Positions 35,506 through 45,739 are shown, counted from the stretch's first letter. The stretch: 64,000 nt of DNA from Schaalia suimastitidis DSM 15538 (GCF_000429105.1 NZ_KE386848.1:618434-682433), one strand, 5' to 3'. Notes: generated from the sequence alone by a model not told the origin. Made by a program: numbers and translations.

Positions 35506-37305
35506 CTAGGCCTCGACAGGCGCTTCCTCACCGCGTTTCTTCGGTGTGGCGTCCACACCCGCTTCCTTACGTTGCTTCGGATCAATCGGTGCTGGCGCCT
35601 CGGTCAGCGGATCGTACCCTCCGCCGGACTTCGGGAAGGCGATAACATCACGGATCGAATCAGCCTTGGTCAGCAGGGCAACGATGCGGTCCCACCCAAA
35701 GGCAATACCGCCATGCGGAGGGGCGCCATACTTGAACGCATCCAGAAGGAAACCAAATTTTTCTTGGGCTTCTTCCGGGCCAATACCCATGACATTGAAG
35801 ACACGTTCCTGGATGTCGCGGCGGTGGATACGCACCGATCCCCCACCAATTTCGTTACCGTTACACACGATGTCATAGGCATAGGCCAAAGCGTTACCTG
35901 GATCCTGGTCAAAGCGATCAAGCCACTCGGGCTTAGGTGAGGTAAAGGCATGGTGTACCGCGGTCCATGCTGATGAGCCAAGGGCCACATCACCTTCTGC
36001 CTCAGCATCGCCAGTGGGTTTAAACAGTGGCGCATCAACAACCCATGTGAAGGCCCAAGCTTCAGGATCAATAAGGTTGCACCGTTTGCCAATTTCAAGC
36101 CGCGTGGCACCAAGAAGCTCGCGCGCCGGTGTGGGTGCCCCTGCCGCAAAGAAAATGCAGTCACCTGGCGCGGCACCAGTTGCCTGGGCAAGGCCGTCGC
36201 GTTCCACCTGGCTAATATTCTTCGACACGGGACCACCCAAGGTACCGTCCTCAGCAATGGTGACGTACGCCAAGCCTTTCGCGCCACGAGCTTTCGCCCA
36301 TTCCTGCCATTTATCAAAGGTGCGTCGAGGCTGCGATGCGCCACCGGGCATCACGACGGCACCGACATATGGGGCTTGGAATACACGGAAAGGTGTATGC
36401 GTGAAATAGTCAGTGAGTTCGACCAGTTCAAGACCAAAACGCAGGTCAGGCTTATCGGAACCGAAACGTTCCATCGCTTCTTTGAAGGTGATGCGTGGCA
36501 GCGGCGTCGGCAAATCGTAGCCAATCAGTGCCCACACGTTCTTCATCACGTCTTCAGCAACAGCAATGACGTCATCTTGGTCGACGAAGCTCATCTCAAT
36601 ATCGAGTTGGGTGAACTCAGGCTGACGGTCAGCACGGAAATCTTCGTCGCGGTAGCACCGTGCAATCTGGAAGTAGCGTTCCATACCGGCCACCATAAGC
36701 AGCTGCTTGAATAGCTGCGGAGACTGCGGCAATGCGTACCACGAACCAGGAGAAAGTCGCGCGGGCACAATGAAGTCGCGCGCACCTTCGGGGGTGGAAC
36801 GGGTGAGTGTCGGTGTTTCAATTTCTACGAAATCATGGCCATACAGGGTATCGCGTGCTGCGCGAGACACTTTCGAGCGCAGCCGAATGGCATGTTGTTC
36901 AAATTCGCGACGTAAGTCAAGGTAGCGGTACCGCAGACGAGTTTCTTCGCCGACATTGCCAGAATCCTCAGCATTTGACGACACCTGGAAAGGAAGAGGT
37001 GCACAGGTGTTGAGGATTTCAATGTCATCGCCCATCACTTCGATAGCGCCTGTGGAGATTTTGGTGTTCTCGTTGCCCTCAGGGCGAGCAGCCACCTCGC
37101 CAGTCACTTTAAGGACGAATTCGCTGCGCAGGTCATGGGCGACACGTTCGTCGCGGACAACAACTTGCACGATACCTGAGGCGTCACGCAGATCAACGAA
37201 GGCAACACCTCCGTGGTCGCGTCGGCGGTCAACCCAACCGGTGAGTGTGACGGTATGGCCCACAGTGTCCAGGCCAAGGCTGCCAATCATATGTGTGCGG
37301 AGCAC
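35506..37305 (-). CDS. aspS: Aspartyl-tRNA synthetase, probably non-discriminating
   Basis: A 599-residue bacterial-type class IIb enzyme: OB-fold anticodon domain (1-about 105), catalytic motifs [45 protein letters not shown]-type motif 2, the GAD insert, and [14 protein letters not shown] motif 3. In the anticodon domain the loop reads RRRDHGG, with histidine where discriminating enzymes such as that of E. coli have leucine (RRRDLGS). Histidine here is associated with charging both tRNA-Asp and tRNA-Asn. GTG 37305 is chosen for AAAGGA 6 bases upstream. Amidotransferase genes gatCAB are not in the window. Confidence 0.95.
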   Translation of the reverse strand: MLRTHMIGSLGLDTVGHTVTLTGWVDRRRDHGGVAFVDLRDASGIVQVVVRDERVAHDLRSEFVLKVTGEVAARPEGNENTKISTGAIEVMGDDIEILNTCAPLPFQVSSNAEDSGNVGEETRLRYRYLDLRREFEQHAIRLRSKVSRAARDTLYGHDFVEIETPTLTRSTPEGARDFIVPARLSPGSWYALPQSPQLFKQLLMVAGMERYFQIARCYRDEDFRADRQPEFTQLDIEMSFVDQDDVIAVAEDVMKNVWALIGYDLPTPLPRITFKEAMERFGSDKPDLRFGLELVELTDYFTHTPFRVFQAPYVGAVVMPGGASQPRRTFDKWQEWAKARGAKGLAYVTIAEDGTLGGPVSKNISQVERDGLAQATGAAPGDCIFFAAGAPTPARELLGATRLEIGKRCNLIDPEAWAFTWVVDAPLFKPTGDAEAEGDVALGSSAWTAVHHAFTSPKPEWLDRFDQDPGNALAYAYDIVCNGNEIGGGSVRIHRRDIQERVFNVMGIGPEEAQEKFGFLLDAFKYGAPPHGGIAFGWDRIVALLTKADSIRDVIAFPKSGGGYDPLTEAPAPIDPKQRKEAGVDATPKKRGEEAPVEA

Positions 37306-37321
37306 AGTTTTTCCTTTCGTC

Positions 37322-37582
37322 GGTACCATCCGCGAGACGGGCGGCGGCAGCGCCAATCCTACTACTCCAGGCCAAGCAACTACAGTTGACCCGTCATATA
37401 CTGGCGCACAGTTTCACGAAGAATACGTCGGCTACATGGAAGCCAACGCCAATAGCCAAGGACAGGTCCAAGGTGATCCTACCCAAGCATTGTCTTATAC
37501 GGTCGATGTCGAAAAAGGCGCCGATGCCCTGTTTACGTGTATGACGCAGCCTGAAACTGTTCTCAACCTTGAGTCACAGTAA
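37322..37582 (+). pseudogene. Possible 3' remnant of a coding sequence
   Basis: An open frame reads [15 protein letters not shown], then a compact region ([20 protein letters not shown], then ALSYTVDVEKGADALF) and stops at 37582. Composition and codon use look like real protein: a linker followed by the end of a domain. Yet there is no usable start before an internal ATG at 37435, and the 5' side runs straight into the aspS leader on the opposite strand. I read it as the tail of a gene truncated by rearrangement; a short intact gene starting at 37435 is the alternative. Confidence 0.35.
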
Positions 37583-37603
37583 CCTTCGTCTATGTCTCTC
37601 TAG

Positions 37604-37647
37604 CGTGGTGCCCTGGTCCGCGTTGATATGCGGACCAGGGCACCACG
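37604..37647. terminator. Terminator-like hairpin behind nusB
   Basis: Perfect 18-base arms CGTGGTGCCCTGGTCCGC and complement with an 8-base loop lie between the plus-strand remnant and the minus-strand nusB end. There is no T-run on either side. Confidence 0.6.
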
Positions 37648-37679
37648 GCGTCTCTTGGCAGCAAGCGGTCGACTACACC

Positions 37680-38435
37680 TCAGTATTCGTCTAGAAGTTC
37701 GTCAAGTTCAGCAAGATCTGCAGCTGAAATATCCGCAAGGGTTGGGTAGCGTCTATCGGCATTGCTTAGGTCGCGGGACGGCTCTGCCTCATCCTCCAAG
37801 TCCTGTATATTCGGATCGTTTTCACTCGCCGATGAAGGCTCCAAGGCGCCGTCCACAGATTCTAATGAATCAGCTTTGGCACCGTCTTCAAAGATGACTT
37901 CGACAGCGCTCGCACCACCACCATGCAGGTCATACTCCCACTCAGCAGCAGGTTCAGCCTGGTCAATACCAACATGGTCACGCCGCCATGCTGGGGCTTC
38001 AATTTCCTTACGGATATTGTCTAAAACTGCGTTGACGAAACCAGCTGACGCTTCCGTTGACAAGGATTTGACAATCGAAATTGCCTCATCAATGGCAATA
38101 ACCGCAGGCACGTCATCACCTTTGGCCAGCATCTCCCACGTCGCCACACGCAGAACCGCCAGGTCGACTGCTGCCACACGATCTAAACCTGGAACTTTCG
38201 CATAGGAGCGAATCAGGCCGTCAATAGTGGACAGGCGATCGGCCACACCAGCAATGATCTCAATCGAATAATCTGGCAGCGGTGTTTGGGCAGCGGTCAG
38301 GACCTTGCGTTCACGTAACAGGTCACGTAACACATCCGGGTTACGGCCCATACCGCGCTGGTCCGCCTCAAAGACCACGTCAACAGCGCGCTTACGTGCC
38401 CTGGTGCGGGAAGTGAATTTGTGTTGACGTGACAT
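37680..38435 (-). CDS. nusB: Transcription antitermination factor NusB
   Basis: A 251-residue protein. Residues 1 to about 145 are the all-helical NusB domain (RTRARKRAVDVVFEADQ, AIDEAISIVKSLSTEASAGFVNAVLD) that binds boxA RNA with NusE and promotes rRNA transcription. The remaining about 100 residues are a low-complexity acidic tail ending in LDELLDEY, roughly doubling the usual length; this tail has no known function. Its ATG shares a base with the efp stop. Confidence 0.94.
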   Translation of the reverse strand: MSRQHKFTSRTRARKRAVDVVFEADQRGMGRNPDVLRDLLRERKVLTAAQTPLPDYSIEIIAGVADRLSTIDGLIRSYAKVPGLDRVAAVDLAVLRVATWEMLAKGDDVPAVIAIDEAISIVKSLSTEASAGFVNAVLDNIRKEIEAPAWRRDHVGIDQAEPAAEWEYDLHGGGASAVEVIFEDGAKADSLESVDGALEPSSASENDPNIQDLEDEAEPSRDLSNADRRYPTLADISAADLAELDELLDEY

Positions 38436-38998
38436 CAGTCGTTGACGCGACCCGAATAGGAGCCATCACGGGTATCGACCTTGACGCGCACACCTTCTTC
38501 GAGGAACAGGGGGACCTGAATTTCGTAGCCTGTTTCAAGTGTCGCAGGTTTGGTACCAGCGTTGGAGCGATCACCCTGCAAACCTGGTTCGGTGTGCGCA
38601 ACCGTGAGGACCACCGTCGCCGGAAGTTCGATAAACAAGACATTGCCGTCATGCATCGACACAATGACGTCCTGGTTTTCCACCATGAAATTACGCGCAT
38701 CGCCCACCACGTCAGCAGGGATCGTAATCTGCTCATATGTGGACGTGTCCATAAACACGTAGTCGGCGCCATCTTGGTACAGGTAGGTGTAGTCACGGCG
38801 GTCCACGGTAGCCGTTTCAATTTTGATACCCGCGTTGAATGTCTTGTCCACAGTCTTTCCGGACATCACATTCTTAATCTTGGTGCGCACGAATGCCGGG
38901 CCTTTACCGGGCTTCACATGCTGGAATTCGACGACCTGCCAGAGCTGGCCGTCAATGACCATCACCATGCCGTTCTTGAGATCGTTAGTGGTTGCCAC
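38435..38998 (-). CDS. efp: Elongation factor P
   Basis: A 187-residue three-domain beta-barrel protein that rescues ribosomes stalled at proline runs. The tip loop reads [10 protein letters not shown]: the palindromic PGKGP form characteristic of actinobacteria, in which the lysine works without modification. Accordingly no epmA, epmB or other modification gene is nearby. It is linked to nusB downstream and follows the shikimate genes, the usual actinobacterial arrangement. Confidence 0.97.
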   Translation of the reverse strand: MATTNDLKNGMVMVIDGQLWQVVEFQHVKPGKGPAFVRTKIKNVMSGKTVDKTFNAGIKIETATVDRRDYTYLYQDGADYVFMDTSTYEQITIPADVVGDARNFMVENQDVIVSMHDGNVLFIELPATVVLTVAHTEPGLQGDRSNAGTKPATLETGYEIQVPLFLEEGVRVKVDTRDGSYSGRVND

Positions 38999-39007
38999 GA
39001 GAGTGCC

Positions 39008-39556
39008 TCACTTATTTGGGGGAAACGAAACCTTCGCTATTTTACACGCCCGAGCAACCATATCGACCAGCTCAATGGGGTCAAAATCGTGCGTTTCAAT
39101 ACTGTGCGTCACGAAAGCAGCGCATGCCTGACGGTGGGCAGCGATCATCTGGGTAAGCATGGCACGAGGCGCCCCCAAACTCACGGGACGCGCCACGTTC
39201 AAACCTTGGCGCGCCGCCACATCCGCCGTACTCGCAACCAGCTCCACCACCTGCGCCCCCCGCATGGTGGCATCAGTGAGCGCTGCAACGATATGTGGAT
39301 CATGGACCTGGGACGCTCCAAGAACAATGACCCCCTTCCCCAATGCCAACGCATCGGCTGCAACCTGCTGACGGTACGCAGCAAAACGCTGATCAGCGGT
39401 GATCAGTAACTCCCCGATAGTAGTGCCAAGTGCCTGAGATACCGCCTCATCGACATCAATTAACGGCAAGTGAAATGTCTGGGCAAGACGGTGACCCACA
39501 GTAGTTTTTCCGCTCCCAGAAACCCCCACCAGTATGATGCACGGTCCTTCAGTCAT
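39008..39556 (-). CDS. Divergent shikimate-kinase-like protein
   Basis: A 182-residue P-loop kinase of the AroK fold, encoded directly after the aroKB fusion and overlapping it by 8 bases. Walker A GVSGSGKTT (11-19), the D34-x-D36 pair of the shikimate and Mg site and an arginine at 62 are kept. However, the glycine triplet that binds shikimate in true AroK (SLGGGA in the neighbour) is replaced by VLGASQ (78-83), and the FRxxE motif is YRQQ. The lid retains an arginine (ARPVSLG). It may be a second kinase with a shifted substrate, a regulatory partner, or a decaying duplicate. Confidence 0.78.
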   Translation of the reverse strand: MTEGPCIILVGVSGSGKTTVGHRLAQTFHLPLIDVDEAVSQALGTTIGELLITADQRFAAYRQQVAADALALGKGVIVLGASQVHDPHIVAALTDATMRGAQVVELVASTADVAARQGLNVARPVSLGAPRAMLTQMIAAHRQACAAFVTHSIETHDFDPIELVDMVARACKIAKVSFPPNK

Positions 39557-41132
39557 TAATACCTACCCTGCGAGCAGCCTCCGTCAGGTCTTCTGGCGTT
39601 AAGGTCCGTACCACAGGATGCGTGATGCCTTCGAGAAGAACAAACCGAAGCCGACCCACGCGAACCTTCTTATCGGTCGACATCACGTGGAGCAGGTCAG
39701 CCATTGAGGCACCACTGTAGGACGTAGGCAATCCGATTGCGGCAAATAGTTGACGGTGCAGGTCCACCGCGGCACTATCGAGCAGCCCTAAGGTGTGAGC
39801 AATTTCGGCAGCAAATACGCACCCAACTGCCACCGCGTCCCCGTGGCGCCACCGGTAGTTTTCACACCGTTCAATCGCATGGGCCAGCGTATGCCCATAG
39901 TTGAGAATTTCCCTCAACCCCGACTCTTGTAAGTCGGCTGATACGACCGTTGCTTTGACTTGGACGGCCCGCGTAATGAGTTCACGTAAAACCTCACCGT
40001 CATGCCGTAGTGCCTGCGGCCCGTGCTGTTCCACCAGACGCAGAATCTCCCGATCCCGAATAAAACCGGCTTTAACGATTTCCGCTGCTCCGGCCCGCAG
40101 GTCGGCATCTGGCAGTGTCGATAGGTATGACGGGTCCACTAGGACACGTGTGGGCGTATGAAAAGAACCCACAAGGTTTTTACCTGCCGCCGTGTTAATC
40201 CCGGTTTTTCCTCCCACAGCTGCATCCACCATGGCCAATAGTGTGGTCGGTATCTGCACGACATCGATGCCACGTAGCCACGTTGCAGCAACGAAACCTG
40301 CCATATCGGTCGTCGCCCCTCCACCCAAGGCAACAATGGCATCGTGGCGCCCGAGTCGCATCTGGCCAGCCACGTTCCACATCTGTGCGACCACGTCAAT
40401 AGTTTTCGCCTCTTCAGCATCAGGGTGATACTCGGTCCGCACTTCCATCCCTGCTGCCGTGAGTTCGTCTGCAAGACGCTCGGCGCTATCAGTCACACTG
40501 CGAGCGTGGATAAGGAGGATCTTTGTGCAGGTTGGACGCAGGCCACCGAGAATATGAGCCGCCTGCACACCTGTGCTGATAATGACAGGGTAGGGTCGGT
40601 CGCCACCCACTTTAACGATTATTGGCACCGATGCACAGCGCGCAACAATGCGTTGCGCTACCTCAGTGGCTGGACCGTCATCTGATGCCTCAGTGTGGGT
40701 TGCCACCGCCTCGTAAAGGTCGCCGCGTTCAGCACGTAGGCGCCTGAGTGCCCCATCGGGGTCGTCACGTAACAGTGGGCGGTGGTTCTTTTGTGTCACG
40801 CGACGCAACAACTCGTCGTGCTCAACATCTATATAGACCACGCTGTGGTGGGCAAGGAGCTCACGTACCCGAGCCGACGTGACGGCTCCCCCACCAAGGG
40901 ATATGACGCCGCCGCTACGCAGTGCGCATTCCACAGCGTCTGCTTCGGCCTGACGAAATACTGCTTCACCGTCGTGCGCAAAAATATCACTGACGCTGCG
41001 ACCAGTACGCACTTCAACAAGTGCATCCGTGTCAATATGTCCAACGCCCAGTGCCTGGGCCACTAGGCGCCCCACTTTGGTTTTACCGCTTCCAGGCATG
41101 CCAACGAAAACTAGTGGCAGTGTCAACGTCAT
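39549..41132 (-). CDS. aroKB: Bifunctional shikimate kinase / 3-dehydroquinate synthase
   Basis: A 527-residue fusion. Residues 1 to about 165 are shikimate kinase with all key motifs: GMPGSGKT, HIDTDALVE, FRQAE, SLGGGA and the lid RPLL. Residues about 172-527 are 3-dehydroquinate synthase with the NAD-binding GGGATTDMAGFVAAT, the PTTLLAMVDAAVGGKTGIN stretch, and metal ligands in GAAEIVKAGF, NYGHTLAHAIE and RHGDAVAVG. It thus covers steps two and five of the shikimate pathway. Such AroK-AroB fusions are known in some actinobacteria, including bifidobacteria. It starts 2 bases after the aroC stop. Confidence 0.95.
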   Translation of the reverse strand: MTLTLPLVFVGMPGSGKTKVGRLVAQALGVGHIDTDALVEVRTGRSVSDIFAHDGEAVFRQAEADAVECALRSGGVISLGGGAVTSARVRELLAHHSVVYIDVEHDELLRRVTQKNHRPLLRDDPDGALRRLRAERGDLYEAVATHTEASDDGPATEVAQRIVARCASVPIIVKVGGDRPYPVIISTGVQAAHILGGLRPTCTKILLIHARSVTDSAERLADELTAAGMEVRTEYHPDAEEAKTIDVVAQMWNVAGQMRLGRHDAIVALGGGATTDMAGFVAATWLRGIDVVQIPTTLLAMVDAAVGGKTGINTAAGKNLVGSFHTPTRVLVDPSYLSTLPDADLRAGAAEIVKAGFIRDREILRLVEQHGPQALRHDGEVLRELITRAVQVKATVVSADLQESGLREILNYGHTLAHAIERCENYRWRHGDAVAVGCVFAAEIAHTLGLLDSAAVDLHRQLFAAIGLPTSYSGASMADLLHVMSTDKKVRVGRLRFVLLEGITHPVVRTLTPEDLTEAARRVGIND

Positions 41133-41134
41133 AG

Positions 41135-42352
41135 CTACCTCCCTAAACGGCTGCCAACATAGGCATTGTATGCGTGAAGGTTACGGCGCATTTCGTCGAC
41201 GGAAGCACCCCCAGCGTGCACGAATAGCGCGTCAGCCAGGACCAAGGCAACCTCAGCCTCGGCAATGACTGCACCCGGTACCACGTGACACGTGTCCGAA
41301 CGCTGGTGCAGGGCTGTGGCTGCTTCACCACTGTCAAGGTCAATGGTGCGCAGCGCGTGGGGGATTGTCGAAATAGGTTTGAATGCCGCCCGGGCAACGA
41401 TCGGTTGCCCATTGGAGGTCCCACCCTCGATACCACCAGCGTGGTTTGCTGCTCGCGTAACGTTCCCCGCCTCGTCACGCAGCAATTCGTCGTGGGCGCA
41501 GCTTCCGGGCAAGGCAGCCTGGGCGAAACCGTCACCGATTTCAACACCTTTGACCGATTGAATCGACATCAGTGCTGCAGCAATACGCGCGTCGAGGCGC
41601 CGATCAGCTTGAACGTGGCTGCCCAGACCGATGGGAACATGCCAGGCGATCACCTCGGCAACGCCACCGACCGTGTCGCCAGCAGCTTTCGCTTGTTCAA
41701 TACGAGCAAGGAAACGTTTTTCAGCCTCTGCATCCAAGGTACGCACCGGCGAGGCATTCAATGCCTCTTCATCGCGAGGATGCGGCAGCATAGTGCTCCT
41801 GGCACGCTCCTGCCCTACTGCCACCACATGACTGACGAGGCGTATGCCCGCCACCTGCTCCAGCAGGGCTTGGGCGATGGCACCGAGAGCAACACGGGCA
41901 GCCGTTTCGCGGGCAGAGGCACGTTCGAGGATATTGCGGGCATCGTCGTGGTCGTAGGAGATCATACCTGGCAGGTCAGCATGGCCAGGTCGTGGCCGCG
42001 TGAGGCGCTTATTGCGCGCCACTTCGCGTTCGTCCCCGCTGCCAGCGTCAATCAGGAGCGCTTCAGGTGCCACGGGGTCTGCGGACATCACCACCTCCCA
42101 TTTCGGCCACTCCGAGTTGCCAATCTCAACGGCAATGGGCGCGCCTGTACTACGTCCGTGGCGCACTCCTGCCAGGATTTTCACCTCGTCCTGTTCCCAT
42201 TTCTGACGGGCACCTCGTCCAGCGCCAAGACGTCGCCGCTGCAAGGCGCACCGGAGTATATCGGTGGTGATTTCCAATCCGGAAGGCACACCATCAATGG
42301 TGGCAAGAAGTGACGGGCCATGTGATTCGCCTGCAGTGAGCCATCTGAGCAT
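41135..42352 (-). CDS. aroC: Chorismate synthase
   Basis: A 405-residue flavin-dependent enzyme that makes chorismate from EPSP. The three family signatures are visible: GESHGPSL at the N-terminus, RPGHADLPG, ASARETAARVA and, toward the end, RSDTCHVVPG. The N-terminal MLRWLTAGESHG defines the start. Upstream there is a 200-base gap before hisF, so a promoter probably lies there. It heads the aroC-aroKB-kinase-efp-nusB unit. Confidence 0.97.
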   Translation of the reverse strand: MLRWLTAGESHGPSLLATIDGVPSGLEITTDILRCALQRRRLGAGRGARQKWEQDEVKILAGVRHGRSTGAPIAVEIGNSEWPKWEVVMSADPVAPEALLIDAGSGDEREVARNKRLTRPRPGHADLPGMISYDHDDARNILERASARETAARVALGAIAQALLEQVAGIRLVSHVVAVGQERARSTMLPHPRDEEALNASPVRTLDAEAEKRFLARIEQAKAAGDTVGGVAEVIAWHVPIGLGSHVQADRRLDARIAAALMSIQSVKGVEIGDGFAQAALPGSCAHDELLRDEAGNVTRAANHAGGIEGGTSNGQPIVARAAFKPISTIPHALRTIDLDSGEAATALHQRSDTCHVVPGAVIAEAEVALVLADALFVHAGGASVDEMRRNLHAYNAYVGSRLGR

Positions 42353-42558
42353 GGTCCAAGTTTTTCACAGGAAGTCACCCTTGGCTCACGCTGTCCGTGC
42401 CCAGACGACGAATAGCGCACAATAGTCGCTAAGGAGGCGGCACTGCTACTACACGTTGACGCGGAGCGGGCAACTGCTGCACTAAATGCGTCAATGACAG
42501 CATGACGGCTACTACCGTTACCCAAGGATGAACTTGCCCAAGGATAAACGCCTTGTTG

Positions 42559-43332
42559 TCAGAGCCGAACAGGCAGACCTGCCTGTGCCATTGCTGACTT
42601 CACTTCTCCAATGCTGAGCGATCCAAAATGAAATACGGATGCGGCCAGAACAGCGTCAGCTCCAGCTTGAGCTGCTTCAACAAAATGCTGGGCGCTACCA
42701 GCGCCACCTGAGGCAATCACTGGTACGTTCACGGCGCGACGCACCTGGGCGAGCATGTCAATGTCGAAACCTTCCTGCACACCGTCGGCATCCATCGAGT
42801 TCAACAGTATTTCCCCAGCACCCAGTGACGCTGCGCGAACAGCCCATTCGATGGCATCAATACCGGTGGACTTGCGTCCCCCGTGTGTGGTCACCTCAAA
42901 ACCTGAATCGGTATGCACACCCTGGGGACATCGCCTAGCGTCCACAGAGAGAACAAGTACCTGGTCACCGAAACGGTCCGTTACCCGCGCAATCAGCTCC
43001 GGGTCTGCGATGGCTGCGGTATTGACCCCAACCTTGTCCGCACCATGTGCCAAAAGGCGCGCAACATCATCAACACTGCGCACACCACCACCAACCGTGA
43101 GTGGCACAAAGACCTGTTCAGCCGTGGCTGCCACTACCTCCAGCATGGTGGCACGTCCCTCAACGGAAGCTGACACGTCGAGGAAGGTAATTTCGTCGGC
43201 GCCTTCTTTCCCGTAGCGACCGGCAAGCTCCACGGGGTCACCAGCGTCTCGAAGATTGTCAAAATTCACGCCTTTGACGACCCGACCGCCGTCGACATCT
43301 AAACAGGGGATGACTCGAATTGCCACACTCAT
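42559..43332 (-). CDS. hisF: Imidazole glycerol phosphate synthase, cyclase subunit
   Basis: A 257-residue TIM barrel that, with the glutaminase HisH, makes imidazole glycerol phosphate and AICAR. Catalytic aspartates are in [13 protein letters not shown] and [16 protein letters not shown] and [11 protein letters not shown] bind phosphates. ATG 43332 has AAGGGA upstream; a longer ORF without a ribosome site precedes it. hisH and other his genes, except hisI at 22.5 kb, are not in the window, so the pathway is split in this genome. Confidence 0.97.
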   Translation of the reverse strand: MSVAIRVIPCLDVDGGRVVKGVNFDNLRDAGDPVELAGRYGKEGADEITFLDVSASVEGRATMLEVVAATAEQVFVPLTVGGGVRSVDDVARLLAHGADKVGVNTAAIADPELIARVTDRFGDQVLVLSVDARRCPQGVHTDSGFEVTTHGGRKSTGIDAIEWAVRAASLGAGEILLNSMDADGVQEGFDIDMLAQVRRAVNVPVIASGGAGSAQHFVEAAQAGADAVLAASVFHFGSLSIGEVKSAMAQAGLPVRL

Positions 43333-43345
43333 AGGTAGTTCCCTT

Positions 43346-44353
43346 CTACTGGGCAGGTGCCTGGGATGTATCAGTGCTCGTCGCTGCTTCATCCGCTGTT
43401 TGTTCTGGTGCCGGTTCAGTACCCAAAAGGTCCACTACTACGCACAATATGTCGTCGCCGGTTGCCTGATCGGCAGGTATGGTGATGGCTAGGCGCGAGC
43501 CAACCCGCTGATCAACAACAGCTTGACGTAGCCCCGGCATCGCTTGGTCAAGACGTAATACCATCGGTATGCCTGTGCGCCAGGTCGAATCTCGTTCAAT
43601 CTGGTCGCTCCACCCTGTGACAATAAACTGCATCACGATACGGTCATCGGCTTTCACCTGCTGACCATCACCTCGTAACAGGGTTTGTACAGTGGTTTGG
43701 GTAGGCGCCTCGTCACCGTGGCGGATCACAGGGCCCTCCGCACCAAGCGTCACGTCAAGTGGCCCTGTACTGACATCAACGGCGGTACCACGTGCCACAG
43801 AATACAAAATGTCGACCACGTCGATTTCAATATTTGAGGTCGCACCTTCAGCACGAGCCTCTTGTGAGACGGGTCGCACATAAATGATGCGGCTACCTTC
43901 GGTATGGCCGATGACCGCCTCGGCAAGCTCAGGGCCAAGCCCTTCCGCGCTTGCCGTGCCCACCGTCAACTGAGGGCGTCCATCAGGCGACAAGATTGCA
44001 CCGCTGCTGCCGTCAAAGGCAGTGACAGAAACCAACACCGGTGAGCCTTCAGTGATTTCACGCCCATCCCCCACAGTGTCCACGTGCCGTTTCACATCAG
44101 TGACATTCAGGGTTTGCGTAATATTGACCACCGGGATAGCCCCCACACGCCCAGAGACTTCCACGCCCAGCGGCGTGCTTTGGGTGGTGTCCTCTGCGGC
44201 AGTAGTCATCACCGCATTATTGCGGTATTTCTGGATGACAATCGCTGCGCCAATAATGAGCGCAATCACAATGAGGGTGACGAAAAGGGCGCGCGGCCAA
44301 CGGCGACGCGCCTTGCGGCGACGTTTGTGGGCGTGGGTGGGGACTGTACTCAT
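43346..44353 (-). CDS. Membrane-anchored protein with two FKBP-like domains
   Basis: A 335-residue protein with a basic N-terminus, one membrane helix (about 22-41, [18 protein letters not shown]) and an extracellular region of two FKBP-type peptidyl-prolyl isomerase-like domains (about 100-190 and 215-310). The second has the clearer pattern ([35 protein letters not shown]), while the first looks degenerate. It overlaps pafA by 4 bases. An FKBP-type gene beside pafA is a known arrangement in other actinobacteria. The role is likely folding of exported proteins. Confidence 0.78.
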   Translation of the reverse strand: MSTVPTHAHKRRRKARRRWPRALFVTLIVIALIIGAAIVIQKYRNNAVMTTAAEDTTQSTPLGVEVSGRVGAIPVVNITQTLNVTDVKRHVDTVGDGREITEGSPVLVSVTAFDGSSGAILSPDGRPQLTVGTASAEGLGPELAEAVIGHTEGSRIIYVRPVSQEARAEGATSNIEIDVVDILYSVARGTAVDVSTGPLDVTLGAEGPVIRHGDEAPTQTTVQTLLRGDGQQVKADDRIVMQFIVTGWSDQIERDSTWRTGIPMVLRLDQAMPGLRQAVVDQRVGSRLAITIPADQATGDDILCVVVDLLGTEPAPEQTADEAATSTDTSQAPAQ

Positions 44354-45738
44354 GCTGGTAACACCGGGCTTTGCGAGTGGATCAGGTCAAGGATGGCGTC
44401 GATACGTGGATCGTGTGACGCTAATGGATCTTGTAGTGCAAGGGGCGTCGCAGAGCCTATTTCGAGGCGAAGATGCACCCAGTCGGCAGCCAAATCAACA
44501 CGCGCATCTTCGGCGGCGCCAATCACCATGCCCCGCAAATGCGCCCGCGTAGTTGCGGGCGGCACTGTGAGTGCGCGCAGTACTTGGGCGTCGGTTGTCA
44601 GGCGCCGCATGAGGCCGCTCGCTTCCATGCGTGGCGCGAGACCACCGTTAGTGATGTCGTGGTAGCTCAGGTCGAGGCGGGCCACCCTTGGGTCAGCAAA
44701 GGTGGTATTGGCACGCCTGCAGTAGGACGTGAGGAGCTTGTATTTAATGGCAAAATCGAGTTCAGTTTCGACCGTGTTCCACACGCCGCTGGCAAGGGCG
44801 TCAATACCGCGCCCCCACAGATCAGCAACATAACGGTGGAGCGGTGACAACGTATCCACGTCCAGTGCGTGAAGGACCCGTCTGCGAATTTCCCGCTGAA
44901 TATCGGCAGCACTCATCTGGCGGCCGTCAGCCAGATCCAGCCGGTGGGTGCCACTCAGGTCCGTATTGAGTTCTCTGATGGAACGCATGGGGTCAGCCAG
45001 CGCGAGGTCTTCAATGTGCAAGCCGTCTTCGACGGCATCCAACAACATTTCGGTGGCGCCCACCTTTAAGGCGGTGGTCGCCTCGCAAATATTGGAATCA
45101 CCCACGATGACGTGCATCCGCCTATACGACGTGGAATCCGCTAAGGGTTCGTCACGCGTATTAATAATGGGCCGTGATCGTGTGGTTGCGGAAGAGACAG
45201 CATCCCACATTTGATCGGCGCGCTGTGACAACCCGTATGACGGGCCACTGGGCGTATGACGAATATGTCCAGCCCCCACCAAAGCCTGCCGGGTAATAAA
45301 ATAGGCGATCAGCGCATCAGCAACCTGACGGAAATCGCGTCGACGGTGCAGAAGATAGTTTTCGTGGCACCCATAGGAGTTACCCTGTGAATCGACGTTA
45401 TTGCGAATCAGGTGCAGACGTTCGCCTTTGCCTTCACTTGCCAGGCGTTCATTTGCCTGGTGAGCAAGGTCGGCGAGCATATGGCGACCCGCACGGTCTT
45501 GGGCAAGGAGGTCGCTGAGCGTGTCACATTCAGCGGTGGCATATTCAGGGTGAGCGCCCACGTCAAGGTACAGTCGGCCACCATTACGCAAGAATACATT
45601 CGAAGAACGACCTCTATGCAGAAGCGGTGTGAATAATTCGCGCGCCGCAGCATCCGCATCCAACGTCGATGGCGTGCCATCTACTGTAGGAGCGGTGAGC
45701 CCATACTCTGTTTCAATGCCGACAACGCGTCGCTTCAC
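44350..45738 (-). CDS. pafA: Pup-protein ligase PafA
   Basis: A 462-residue carboxylate-amine ligase of the glutamine-synthetase fold that joins the C-terminal glutamate of Pup to target lysines. GIETEYGL at the N-terminus provides the ATP-Mg glutamate, and YLDVGAHPEYATAE holds the catalytic aspartate. The long insertion characteristic of Dop is absent. GTG 45738 begins one base after the pup stop codon, so the two are translated together, with AAAGGCGG inside pup serving as ribosome site. In genomes with a proteasome, prcB and prcA usually lie between or near these genes; here they do not. Confidence 0.96.
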   Translation of the reverse strand: MKRRVVGIETEYGLTAPTVDGTPSTLDADAAARELFTPLLHRGRSSNVFLRNGGRLYLDVGAHPEYATAECDTLSDLLAQDRAGRHMLADLAHQANERLASEGKGERLHLIRNNVDSQGNSYGCHENYLLHRRRDFRQVADALIAYFITRQALVGAGHIRHTPSGPSYGLSQRADQMWDAVSSATTRSRPIINTRDEPLADSTSYRRMHVIVGDSNICEATTALKVGATEMLLDAVEDGLHIEDLALADPMRSIRELNTDLSGTHRLDLADGRQMSAADIQREIRRRVLHALDVDTLSPLHRYVADLWGRGIDALASGVWNTVETELDFAIKYKLLTSYCRRANTTFADPRVARLDLSYHDITNGGLAPRMEASGLMRRLTTDAQVLRALTVPPATTRAHLRGMVIGAAEDARVDLAADWVHLRLEIGSATPLALQDPLASHDPRIDAILDLIHSQSPVLPA

Positions 45739-45739
45739 G

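Noticed and set aside
38429-39409. Plus-strand frame of 326 codons opposite efp and the kinase-like gene
   Set aside because: It spans two well-supported genes and the gap between them, with histidine- and arginine-rich shadow composition and no ribosome site.
41285-42313. Plus-strand frame of 342 codons opposite aroC
   Set aside because: All chorismate synthase signatures are on the minus strand. No motif is seen in the antisense frame.
42353-42558. Near-repeat CCCAAGGATGAAC / CCCAAGGATAAAC between aroC and hisF considered as an operator
   Set aside because: Two 13-base near-copies close together, with no promoter alignment or regulator nearby; too little to claim a site.
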